Of a stretch of DNA of 64,000 nucleotides, positions 14,201-24,064 are shown one piece after another. The position numbers and the translations under genes are program-made. Under the pieces are notes generated by a model. That model made no database searches, was not told the DNA's origin, and worked only from the letters and a program-made list of their open reading frames with translations. The stretch is from Aurifilum marmelostoma (taxonomy: Eukaryota > Ascomycota > Sordariomycetes > Diaporthales > Cryphonectriaceae). Each line of letters opens with the position of its first letter. The stretch's first letter is position 1. The DNA lies in NCBI GenBank assembly GCA_027559495.1, contig JAMXSV010000017.1, positions 1,240,001 to 1,304,000 of the forward strand, in the 5' to 3' direction.

Positions 14201-14375
14201 TGCTTGCCTCTTTCCTGCCTTCGTCCCTTGTCAGGGCTGCAACTTCCCGTGCCTTTTACCGGCCGGGATATTTCGCACGCACCGCAGCCCGCGTGCCTGC
14301 ATTCCTGTTCTCGTCCGAGGTCCCAGAGACCTGGGCACGGGCACAGCAGCGGGGAAAGCGCTGGGTGGGTTGCAT

Positions 14376-14377
<2 letters not shown>

Positions 14378-14407
<30 letters not shown>
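14378..14407 (+). repeat. (CAG)10 trinucleotide repeat
   Basis: Ten pure CAG units followed by CAA. No gene is supported around it, so the poly-Ala/Ser/Gln readings are taken as spurious. Confidence 0.9.
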
Positions 14408-14410
<3 letters not shown>

Positions 14411-15129
14411 TAGAAGGAGAAGGAGGCGGAAGAGGCGGAATCCTGCGCAGTAACAGCTCTCTGGTCAGAGCATGCTCACTCACTAACTAGGATCCGCAGG
14501 TCGAGCCGAGACGCAGCAGTGACGGTAGACAGCCTGGAACTCAAGCCACCAGGTAGCACATGGACGACGCAAGGCCACGTCGGACGGCCGAATACCAGGC
14601 CTAGGGACGAGCGGCGATCTTTGGGCGCCAGTTCCACAATATCATATGTAGTGCGAGTTCGAGATGGTGAAGATGATGGTGGTGGCTGTGGTGATGATGA
14701 TGTACAGATCCATAGCCGCCGACCCTCAGTTCTATTGCTTCCTTGCTGCTCCCTCTCCATTGAGCCAGTATACTTATGCCAAGTTAATCCAAAGATCTCG
14801 CAATACACGACTGCTGTTGAATCGGAGCCATAGGATGGAGCTTAGACATTGCACGTCCCTGATCCGAGTGAGACCTACATTGCAGAAAAAGGGTCAAGAG
14901 ACATGCACATACGCCCCAGCACGCACAAAAGAAAATGAGGAGAAGGAATGGAGTACGGCTAATGTGCCTACCTGCTGCTGCCCCGCTTCTTTCTCGTTCA
15001 TGTCTTGTGTTTCTGTTGAGCAAAACGAAGAGAAACAGCGATTTAATTCTCCTTGTCCCCTTTCCCTGTTCCGTCTCTCGGTCTGCAACAATAATGTCCT
15101 CTTTTTCTTGCCGTATCTGCCACCCCACA

Positions 15130-15154
15130 GAGGAGGAGGAGGAGGAGGAGGAGG
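15130..15154 (+). repeat. (GAG)n trinucleotide repeat
   Basis: Eight consecutive GAG/AGG units about 430 nt beyond the Lon stop codon. No coding frame is supported here. Confidence 0.85.
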
Positions 15155-15584
15155 AAAAGGGAAGGAAGAAACTGTTCATCATCGGTCGCCTACTACAGTT
15201 ACCCTTTATTACACAAAGATCACGTCTCAGCAATTTAGACGAGAAACCACTATATTCGCGACCTGCCCAACACAGGTTAAGTGCCGACACTGCTGCTGCG
15301 TCACTCCGCGTACTCGCATGGCGCACAACGCGGATTCTTCGATGCTCGTCCCTCTGTCTCCAGGCCTCCTGCCCCGACGGTCAACAACATGCAGGTAAAC
15401 CACGAAATGCCGGATGCAGAAATGACAAGGGATACATGCGGCCAACCTCGACCGTGAATTTTCTTGAAATTTTTTTCATCTTTTTATTGTTGTCGTCGGG
15501 CGTTATTGCCTCGCTCTGTCCATGTGAGAATGTTGAGTTATGTCTCAATATGGTAGGTTGTGGCAACAGCGGAAGCGACCAAGG

Positions 15585-18500
15585 TCACAAACGGCTGTGC
15601 AGACCTGGCAACTCGTGCTCACTGGGCCAATGGACATCGGGCCAAATGAAACGAACGGCCTCCCAAATGTGACTATTGTGCAGAGTTAGTGGAAATCCTA
15701 TCATAAGACAACAGGTCAGGTTGAGGCGTCGACATACCTGACATGAACAATCTCTAGTCCATCTTTGACTTCTCGAGGCAAGTCTTTGACGTCCTTGCGG
15801 TTTGACGAAGGAAGAAGCACGGTTCGTACCCCGGCCCTGAGGGCCCCGATCAATTTCTCCTTGATCCCACCGACAGGTAAGACTTTGCCTCGAAGTGATA
15901 TTTCGCCCTGGCAGTAGTAGGAACCTTGTGTTAGCCCCCCAGTTCCGTAACGTGCGTAAGTTGTGAGGTGTGGGGTGACTCACGGTCATGGCGATGGTAG
16001 GTGGCACAGCTCGGCCCGAGAACAGAGAGATCAGAGCGATTGTCTGGGCTATGCCTGAGCTAGGACCGTCTTTGGGGATGGCGCCGCTAGGGCAGTGGAC
16101 GTGGAGTGATCGATCTTTCATGATATTCTGCGAGGGCTCATGGACCAAGCCTAGCTCGAAAGCGTGCGCCTTCACCCACTATTGGAGGAATTAGCCCACC
16201 GAATACAAAATATCGGCATGTGCAGCATGTTTCTTTTGGGGGGGGGGGGGGTAGCGGTGTGATGGGGGAGCAACTCACAGTGAGAGCTACTTCAACGCTC
16301 TCCTTCAGGACATTTTGGAGGTTGCCAGTAAGCTGGACTGTGCCGGAGCCGGGGAAATCTTGCACTTCGATGAAGAGGATGCTGCCATTGCCTCCTGAAC
16401 TGTATGCCACCAGGCCGGTGACGATGCCGGGTCGGCTGGTCTTCTCAGCGATCTCCTCCTCGAATCTTTCAATGCCGAGGATGTTTTCGACATCCTCGAT
16501 GGTGAGCTGCGGTTTGTAGGTCTCCAGCCTTCCGTTGTCTTTGGCGTCGGCATACTCGACCGCTTTGGCTCGGCAACACGAGCCAATTTCACGCTCTAAG
16601 TTGCGGACGCCGGCCTCACGAGTATACGAATCGATGATCTTGGCAACGACTTCCTCGGAAAATTTGATCTGATCATTCTCTAATCCATTGACGCGGACCT
16701 GCTTGGGGATCAGATGCTCGGTCGCAATGTGTCGCTTTTCGACTGTCGTATAGCCAGGCAGATAGATCATCTCCATGCGGTCCAGCAAAGGGGCTGGAAT
16801 TGTATCCAGACTGTTGGCTGTTGCAATAAACAGCGCCTTGCTTAGGTCTAAAGGCGTGTTGACATAGTGGTCCGTGAACGTGTGGTTCTGCTCTGGATCC
16901 AGGACTTCAAGCATCGCTGCCGAGGGGTCACCATGGAAGTTCGCGTGGCCCAGCTTGTCGATCTCGTCAAGGAGGAACACGGGGTTCGCGACACCGACCT
17001 TTCGCAGCCCCTGGACGATTAGTCCGGGCATAGCGGCGACGTATGTCCGGCGGTGCCCACGAATCTCCGCCTCGTCCCTCACACCCCCAAGGGAGATCCG
17101 GTGGAACTTCCTACCCAGAGCATGCGCCAAAGACCGAGCGATACTGGTCTTGCCGACGCCGGGAGGGCCCACGAGAAGCAGGATTGGTGACTTGTCCATC
17201 ATGCGCTTGCCCTTGAGCACTTCGATCTTCGCGGCACTGGCCTTCACCTGCTCATCCACGTCAGCAGAACTGAGCGCGCCTTCTCTGCCACCTTTGCTCG
17301 ATTCCATGCTGCCAGCTTCTTCCTCCGCTTGTTTGATCTTGGCGTCAATGTCCTCATTGACGGACTGCTTAAGCCTGAGCACCGCGAGGTACTCCAATAA
17401 TCGCTTCTTCACCTTCTCTAAGCCGTAGTGATCGTCATCCAGCTGTTTTCTGGCAACTGTCAAGGTTGTGGGGCCCAGCCGGTCTTCGGTCACTGTGGTC
17501 CAAGGTATCTCTGCAAGAGTCTCCAGATACGTCCTTGTGACCGCGTAGTCCGCCTGGGCAGGGTTCATCTTCTTGAGCCTCTTGATTTCTTTCTCGGCGA
17601 CCTTGGCAGCTTCTGGTGACAGCTTGGCCGCCTCGAGCCTCTTCTGGAGCTCCTCGATCTCGTTGGGCTCATCATCACCATCATCGCCACCGCCAGGCTG
17701 GCCCCTGCCTCTCTGAGCTGAGAACGGGATGGCAAACCTGCTCGAAGGGCTGCGGACGGGAGCACGTGACCTCCTCTGGACCTGGTCGTGCTCGCTGTCC
17801 TCGTCCTCATTGTCGACGATGATCGGAATTGTAGATGTGGTGAAGCTGGTGATTTTGACACTGTTCTTGATGTTTCCAACCTGTCGGTCGAGCAAGTCGA
17901 TCACATAGCGCATTCGCTCCTTGACATCGAATAGGGATAGAACCTTGAGCTTCTCCTGGAAATCTGTCTCGCAGACATTGGCCATGAAGTCGGCGAGGGA
18001 GCCCCCTTCGGCCAGGGTCTTCTGGTTGATGAACCAGTCGAGTCTCTTTGCGAGAATTGGTGACAAGGAGGGGGAGCCGGATGGTCGTGGTAAGAGAGCG
18101 GCAACCCGAAGTATAGCCACAAGTTCCCTGGACAACAACCTCAACGTGGAAAACATTTCCTGCATTGAGTTGTCGTTGGAGAGCACTTCATCTTTGTGGT
18201 AGGTCACCTTGCCCTCAAAGTAAGGCCGTGTCTGGTAAATCTTGTCCACCTTCACTCTTGCAACGCCCTTGACGAGCAGCGAGAACTCCCCCGTGCCGCG
18301 GCCCTCCACACCAGTGATCTTTGCGGCCACGCCGGAGCCGAACAGGTCCGCTTTGGTTACCGCAGTAGTGTCAGAGCTGCTCGAGTCACTGCTGGATTGG
18401 TCCTTTTCCCCGTTCTCGATGAGGAGCTGGCCATTGGGGCCCATCAGCGACAGGACTCGAGCCTGGGGTACACATGCTATAGGCACGCTCTCTATCCTGC

Positions 18501-18663
18501 CCTTTGAGGTCCGGGAGCCGGCACGGCTGTACACCGTGGAGAGGAGTGCTGGTATGTCAGGCCGGGCTGACGACACAGGGATCCGGTTGATGATGCCAGG
18601 CAGGAGGACCATGCCCTGCGGGAGGGGGATGATTGGTAGGGTTGCCGAATGTGAACGAGGCAT
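15585..18663 (-). CDS. Lon protease homolog 2, peroxisomal
   Basis: ATP-dependent serine protease for quality control of peroxisomal matrix proteins. Minus-strand exons are 16279..18663, 15984..16178, 15738..15907 and 15585..15672 (introns 100, 76 and 65 nt, GTGAGT/GTATGT donors), giving 945 aa. The N-terminal substrate-binding domain spans about 1-280 and is followed by an acidic/Arg linker and a helical region. The AAA+ module has Walker A GPPGVGKT at 499-506 and Walker B VFLLDEID at 562-569. The S16 protease domain carries the catalytic dyad Ser835 (KDGPSSG) and Lys878 (GGIKEK). The last three residues, SRL, are a type 1 peroxisomal targeting signal, which separates this protein from mitochondrial Lon/Pim1; no presequence is visible. 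The first intron contains a 14-base G run (C run on the sense strand). It is divergent with RPA32 and has a CCGAGG element 268 nt upstream of the ATG. Confidence 0.95.
16238..16251 (+). repeat. G14 homopolymer in Lon intron 1
   Basis: Fourteen consecutive G on the plus strand, which is a poly-C tract in the sense orientation of the first Lon intron. It may act as part of a polypyrimidine stretch, and it is also a likely site of length error. Confidence 0.85.
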
Positions 18664-18930
18664 GGTACAGATGACGATAATGATTGTCGTTCAAAAGGAA
18701 GAATACCCTAAGAAAATCAAAATCGCAGCAAGATGCGCAGAAATAAATCGAGATTACGTTTGAGCTGTAGAAGAGAAGGTGAATTTGGTATAGGTGTTGG
18801 ATGAGGAGATCAGAATAGAATTGCGGGTGAGTAGTTGACGTGGGCAGAACGGCCTGAGGTTCTCATGATAAGCTAAGCGTACTTAGTCAAGTATGCATGC
18901 TGGAGAGTACAGTGAGTCTGTCTACCCGAG

Positions 18931-18936
18931 CCGAGG
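18931..18936 (-). promoter_or_regulatory. CCTCGG fatty-acid response core upstream of peroxisomal Lon
   Basis: The plus strand reads CCGAGG, so the Lon sense strand reads CCTCGG, 268 nt before the ATG. FarA/FarB of Aspergillus bind this core at beta-oxidation and peroxisome genes. A six-base site alone is weak evidence. Confidence 0.35.
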
Positions 18937-19497
18937 CTAAACTACTCCGCGGTGGCCCCCCCCCCCCCTTCCCTTGTGGGCGCATGCCACCTCCATGTCC
19001 TCGCCACATGCCGCATGCCGCATGGAACATCATCGAATCTTTCGACTCGGAACAACAACATTTCTTTCGCCTTCTAATATCATGTCCATGCCCAAATTGA
19101 GGTACGAGTATAGGGAGAATGAGTGGGGGAGGGAGAGAGTGTGTGTGAAAGTGTACTGTAGCACCTCATTTCTTTCCTTCTCTGGCCCTCAGCAACTCGA
19201 CTCTTGGTAAATATGAGGCAAGCGACATTTGGATATTTACAAATGAGATATAAGGACCAAGTACTCAAAGGATCATTATGTAGCAGTGGGACGTACCCGT
19301 TGTTGTCTACAATGACTGGCCAGCTCCCGTAGCCGCCTGTGGGGAAGAGCGTCGCTGGAGAGGCCCCTCAAGGTCGCTCGCTACAGTGGCCACTGGGTGG
19401 GCACAGCTCACGCGCGGTGCCACTTCCAGGCACCCCTGCCACTAAAGCCCCAACCGTAAAGTGGTCTGCCCCAGGTCGCGTCATCCAGATTTCCAAG

Positions 19498-19503
19498 ACG
19501 CGT
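19498..19503 (+). promoter_or_regulatory. MCB-like ACGCGT box upstream of RPA32
   Basis: A palindromic ACGCGT 124 nt before the RPA32 ATG. In yeasts the MBF complex binds this box to drive G1/S transcription of DNA replication genes, including RPA subunits. A single copy, so tentative. Confidence 0.4.
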
Positions 19504-19626
19504 CTCCGGCACCCCGCCAATCTTTCTTCTTTCTCCCAATATCAACACCCACCAAACCCCATCATAACCACTTACCCGGAGACCTTCACCCCCTCTTCCC
19601 TCACCTTCCTCCGCCCTGAATCCATC

Positions 19627-20628
19627 ATGAGTATGCATTAGCCTATTTTTCCAAAGTATGGTCCTCGTACTGACAACAACCATGGGCAGCCTCATACGGC
19701 GGTTTCAGCAAGACCTCATACGGCGCCCAGGGCGGCGAGGACGGAGGAGGCTTCGTCTATGGCGGATCCCAGCCAGGCAGTCAAGGTGCTCAGGGTGGGC
19801 AGAAGGTATGCACACGCACACATATCTCCACAACCACGAAGAATCACCGCAATACCAATCCGCGAGATGATACTGACTTTCATCCTTCTCTGTCTCTTGC
19901 CGCAGGGTTTCGCCGACGAGTCCCTCCGCCCCGTGACCATCAAGCAGCTGCTCGATCTCGAGGAGGCCTACCCGGGCTCCGACTTCCAGATCGACGGCCA
20001 CCACATCACACAGGTGACCATCGTCGGCCAGGTGCGCTCCATCAACCCGCAGCCGACCAACATCACCTACCGCCTGGACGACGGCACAGGCACCATCGAC
20101 GTCAAGAAGTGGGTGGACGCCGACAAGCCCGAGGAAGCGATCCCAAAGTACGAGCTGGACCAGTACGTGCGCGTATGGGGCCGCCTCAAGTCCTTCAACG
20201 GCAAGCGCCACGTCGGCGCCCACTTCATCCGCGGCATCGACAACTTCAACGAGGTTAACTACCACCAGCTCGAGGCCACCTACGTGCACCTGTACTACAC
20301 CAAGGGCCCGCTGGGCGGCGACGCCGACGGCAAGACGAATGGCGACGGCGGCGGCGCGAGCGATAGCATGTTTGTGGACCAGTACGGCGGGCAGAACGGC
20401 AGGAGCGACGATACGGCCAAGCTGGGGTCCTGTGGGCCGAGTGCGAGGAAGATGTACCAGTTTCTGTCCAAGACGCCGGGCGGAAATGAGGGTGTGCACC
20501 TGAATCTCATCGCAAGCAGTACAGGGCTGGCGACCAGAGACATTTTGGGCGCGGCGGATGAGCTGCTTGCTTCAGGCCTGGTGTACACTACTGTTGATGA
20601 CGAGACGTGGGCAGTCCTTGATTATTGA
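19627..20628 (+). CDS. Replication protein A 32 kDa subunit (RPA2/Rfa2/Ssb2)
   Basis: Middle subunit of the single-stranded DNA binding complex RPA, used in replication, repair and recombination in the nucleus. Exons are 19627..19630, 19690..19805 and 19906..20628, giving 280 aa. The first coding exon is only ATGA, joined across a 59-nt intron to a Gly/Ser/Tyr-rich N-terminus (MTSYGGFSKTSYG, residues 1-40) that in this family is the phosphorylated tail. The OB-fold follows (about 65-185; key segments ITQVTIVGQV, YRLDDGTGTIDVKKW and VRVWGRLKSFNGKRHVGAHF). A Gly/Asp-rich linker leads to the C-terminal winged helix (about 225-280; GVHLNLIASSTGL, ILGAADELLASGLVYTTVDD). The length matches the family. 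A long frame on the opposite strand at 19705-20499 is a shadow of GC-rich codons. Convergent with the GNAT gene. Confidence 0.95.
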
Positions 20629-21523
20629 TTGGAAAAGATCACGTTCTACCAGTTCTAGCATGTCTTGGTGGTATGAGTGGCGTTGTTCTTTGGTTTTTTT
20701 TTTTTTTTTTTTTTAAGGCAGAAGTTTGCCTCAATTCTTTTTATTGTCACTGTAATGACTTCTGTGAGAGGTAAGGACTGGACTGTTTGGTATGTAAAGG
20801 TAACGAAATCAAAATAACAGAAATCAACCCAAGGACTGCTGAGAACCATTGAAGCGCATCCGGTAATGACTGTTAGTGAAGCAGACCCTGTGATGGTTGT
20901 TGAAACCTCTCACGCTATCCGAGACGTTGCAGTAAAGCGGTGCAAGATCTCGCTCAACAAAATCAGACTGGCTCTCATGCACGCGCGCACACAAACACAC
21001 ACACTCACATACACACCTCTCTCTCTCTTGTGTCCCACGTACGCAAGCTTATGCGATGGTTGTTGAAACCTCCGCCGATAACTCGAGACTCTGCAGTTAA
21101 AACCGGTGCAAAGTTCCCACACACAAGCATGATCGATGTCTCACTCATTGCTGATCCACGGTGACACGACCAGAAGAAAGGAAAGGCCAGAAAAGGAAAA
21201 AAACCCGGACATAGAAAGACACAGACACACAGACGAGATGTTGCACACACGTCACACTGAAAAGCACGCATCAGGGAACAAGACAAGCTACAGCAGGCTG
21301 GGGCATCCGTCGGACGCCCAGCCGTGCCACTCACTGTCAAGGATCCGACGGTGATCCAGCAGCCACCACTTCTTCCTCTTCTTCATCGTCTTCTGCCTGC
21401 GCCACGGAACCCCTCTTGCTAGCATCGGCGGATCGACCACCGCGGCCCGCAACAAAGGCTCAAAGGTCTGCAAGCAAAAGGCTCATCGTGCCCCTTCCTC
21501 TTCCCACACAGGCTGCTCTCCTC
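20629..21523. other. Convergent 3' region between RPA32 and GNAT genes
   Basis: No gene seen. It holds a T-run at about 20695-20714, a CA/CT-rich stretch near 20985-21030, and a loosely repeated phrase (GTTGTTGAAACCTC at about 20896-20909 and 21059-21072, each followed by a degenerate GAGAC-GTTGCAGT-like stretch), which looks like an imperfect local duplication of about 60 nt. Confidence 0.5.
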
Positions 21524-22423
21524 CTACGCCATCTTGACGGCAGCAGTCGCCTTGGGCTTGAGGCCATGATTGATGGGCGTGGCGGAGCTGTTAGCAAACT
21601 TGGCGGGGGCGGACTGAGGCTCACGGACCATAATGGACAGCTGGACCGGCGCAGGTCCACGCTTGAGAAAGATCTCCTTCTTAACCACGAAGCCAAACTT
21701 TTCGTAGTAGGCGTTGTTGGCCAGGGAACTCGACTCAAGGTACACAGGCCTGTTCTCTGCATCAGCCTGTAGAGGAGGGAGAGGAAGGAGGAGAAGAAGC
21801 ATGTTAACATGACCGGTCCAGACATGAACACATACACACACGCACACACAAGGACAACGTACTTTCTCAATCATGGTCTGGAGGAGCCTGCGGGCATAGC
21901 CACGACCTCGGGCATGGGGCTTGGTGCCCAGGTACACGAGGTAGTAGGCGTTGCTGTCGCGCTCGCCTAGAACCTCTAGCTTGGTGTCGTGCAGGAGCGG
22001 CATGAGCTCGTCGTAGTAGCGCGCCCTGCCCTCGGCCGATAGCTGAAAGTAGAGGCGCCACATGCCGCTCCGGAGCGTGGTCCACCAGCCGTCCATGTCG
22101 CAGCCCGGCGGCATCCACAGGGCGACGCCCTCGTACTCGGGACCGATGACGTGCACCTCGCCACGGAGGCAGTGGGCCGCGACCAGGTAGTTGAAGATAT
22201 CGACATGCAGCCGCCACTTCTCCTCCTGCGACAGGCTGGCCATGTCGTCCGAGTTGAGCAGGTAGTACGACAGGTCGTCCGCCGCGAAGGCGTGCGCCAG
22301 CGAGAGCGCGACCTCCTTGCACTCTGTCATGTTGATGACCCGGACCGCCTCGCCCCACTTCTTGGGCACGAGCGAGTGCTTCAGCTCGACATAGGTCACG
22401 GTAGAATTGCTTACGTTCGCCAT
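21524..22423 (-). CDS. GNAT-family N-acetyltransferase
   Basis: Predicted acetyl-CoA-dependent acetyltransferase; the substrate is unknown. Exons are 21863..22423 and 21524..21766, with an intron of 96 nt (GTACGT donor, CTACAG acceptor), giving 267 aa. The true ATG is at 22423 (MANVSNST); the frame is open for a few codons further but without an ATG. Features include the fungal segment GVALWMPPGCDMDGWW, then motif A of the GNAT fold with the acetyl-CoA pyrophosphate-binding run HARGRGYARRLL, and the later strand PVYLESSSLANNAYYEKFGF. It resembles the large fungal group of single-domain GNATs often annotated by homology only. The intron is a multiple of three and free of stops, so the retained form would still translate. 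A secondary-metabolite role cannot be inferred because no cluster genes flank it. Confidence 0.88.
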   Translation of the reverse strand: MANVSNSTVTYVELKHSLVPKKWGEAVRVINMTECKEVALSLAHAFAADDLSYYLLNSDDMASLSQEEKWRLHVDIFNYLVAAHCLRGEVHVIGPEYEGVALWMPPGCDMDGWWTTLRSGMWRLYFQLSAEGRARYYDELMPLLHDTKLEVLGERDSNAYYLVYLGTKPHARGRGYARRLLQTMIEKVRCPCVCVCVCVHVWTGHVNMLLLLLPLPPLQADAENRPVYLESSSLANNAYYEKFGFVVKKEIFLKRGPAPVQLSIMVREPQSAPAKFANSSATPINHGLKPKATAAVKMA

Positions 22424-24064
22424 ACTGGGCAGTCTGCTCAAGAAGTGGTGGAAAGGTCAGCCGTGTACAGGGTTGACTGCTTTGACGGAAACACTGAAAG
22501 GAAAGATGAAAAGGGAATCGATCTACTTACCTTTTTTTCCAATCTAAGTACTGTGTTTATTCAAATTACTGTCGCCCGTGTGGTCTTTTGAGAGTTGAGA
22601 CCTCGAGACGGGCATAAAGCGAGAGGGGTGGTCAAGGCAGTAAAGTGAGGTGCGTTTATCAACAGACATCAAGGCGTAGGCTTGACAAAGTAATGCCCTA
22701 AACGGGGTATTGGTTTTGGTAGGGGGTAGAGCTCAAATGAGACGTGGGCTACCGATCAAAGTCGCAGAGAACCTTGTTCCTGTTCAATTGTTGCTATTCA
22801 GAATGGGCCGATGATGTATGATGACTGATGTTCGACGGGAGGAGGATGAGCAGTTCAGAGAAGATGCGAAGTGAAGGTTATATACGCTGTAGGTTATAGT
22901 CTGTGGAGGAACAATTCCGTACGGAGGTTTGGGGGCTCTAGGGGTTTGGATGGGGGGGGGGGAGGGGGGATGTCATGCAAGATTGGAGTGTATACTAAAG
23001 TATTCCTGAGATCCAAAGAGGTTTGTTTGGTATAAGAGGTGCACGTGGAGGAGGGAGAAACAAATAGGCCGACTGGGAGGGCGGGAGTGCTAGGGAGGGT
23101 TAAATAGGCGCGGCCTAGCTAAGGTTTCCTAGGTCCCACCCACCCCCGAGGTACGCCATTTCGCCTTGGTGCCGGGCTATTGCTGAGGTCAAGTGCCACG
23201 GGTTCCGGGATGCTCGCCTGTAACCGCCCTGAATGGGAAAGACCGATTGGAGCATGGCATCACGGTAAGCCGCAGGGTGAGACCTCCCGAACGAGCCGGT
23301 TTTGCCGGAGCCTCTCGAGGCCGCTCAGGCATATCTGCTGGCACCCCAGGCCCAGACAAAGAGATAGAAATATGGAGCCTTTTTGGAGTAGGCCACCAGT
23401 GGAGCACAGTTCCAGTGGAGGAGATAAGTCGGGGCGTTGGGCTCGGAGGCGACACAGATAGATCAATCTCGAGACAGTGTTACCTTGCACGCCCGCGTAG
23501 TTGAATCCACAAAATATGACAAGAGATGCATGTGAGACGCAGTGACTGCTGCTGTGCTAGGAAATCATGGGCGCACATCGCTGGGTACTGTGCAAGCCAT
23601 GTCCAATCAGTTGCGTGCAGCGGAGGTCTCGTGCTCATCCTTCGCCTTGTCGCTTTCGCCCCGACCACGCACGCCCGCACAGAGCCTCGGCGGTGACGGC
23701 ACTGGCTTGACGTGAGAGACGGGACGGCAGGGAAACCGCAACAATGTACCACCATGTAGGTGTTTGCCAACTGGGCACAGGCGGTCGCAGAAACAGTCAG
23801 TGCCACAAAGTATAGGTCCCTCAGGACCAAGCGATTGCAACCTCCTTTCCGATTGATTGTATTAGCGCTCGACTCGAATAGTAATAGACATTGCCCAGCT
23901 TTTACTAAATGCTGGGGGTGGGATATCTTGCAGGTAACCAGAGTCACAGGACCCTCTCATGCTCGAAGTGAAAGAAATCAGTGCGCCTCCATATCGTCTT
24001 TTCCTTGCGTCTATTCCGGGCCGAGGTAAACAGCGTGACGAACTCAACCGTGGTGCATGGATCT
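22424..24064. other. Intergenic region between GNAT promoter and IPP isomerase 3' end
   Basis: 1.6 kb without a supported gene. It contains the GNAT 5' region and a G-rich run near 22952-22968. Open frames on both strands at 23180-23950 show no domain or splice-consistent conservation. Confidence 0.5.

Larger units (their letters stand above)
1628..15584. other. About 14 kb gene-poor region upstream of the Zn2Cys6/PAS gene
   Basis: No open frame here shows a recognisable domain, conserved exon joins or sustained coding character. The longest frames (up to 245 codons near 14664-15672) are Ser/Arg/Cys-rich or translate simple repeats. It holds many microsatellites and homopolymers, listed separately. 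Because the Lon gene ends at its right edge on the same strand, the whole stretch lies 5' of the transcription factor. It may be an extended promoter, a long spliced 5' leader or non-coding RNA; the sequence alone does not decide. A small lineage-specific gene cannot be excluded. Confidence 0.6.
18664..19626. promoter_or_regulatory. Divergent promoter between Lon2 and RPA32
   Basis: 963 nt between the two start codons. On the Lon side there is CCGAGG at 18931-18936, the core of the FarA/FarB fatty-acid response element. On the RPA32 side there is ACGCGT at 19498-19503, the MluI cell-cycle box. A C-rich run lies near 18957-18968. No gene is seen inside. Confidence 0.5.

Noticed and set aside
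14664..15672. Overlapping plus-strand open frames of about 245 codons
   Set aside because: Cys/Ser/Arg-rich, run through a GAG repeat and simple sequence, no domain and no supporting splice joins.
19705..20499. A 264-codon open frame on the minus strand across RPA32
   Set aside because: It lies antisense to the RPA32 OB-fold exon and is Val/Ala/Leu/Gly-biased, the usual shadow of GC3-rich codons; no domain.
22424..22441. An earlier start for the GNAT protein six codons upstream
   Set aside because: The upstream codon is TTG, not ATG; the first real ATG is at 22423.
23180..23950. Several 75-155 codon frames between the GNAT and IPP isomerase genes
   Set aside because: Overlap on both strands with no domain or consistent splice signals.
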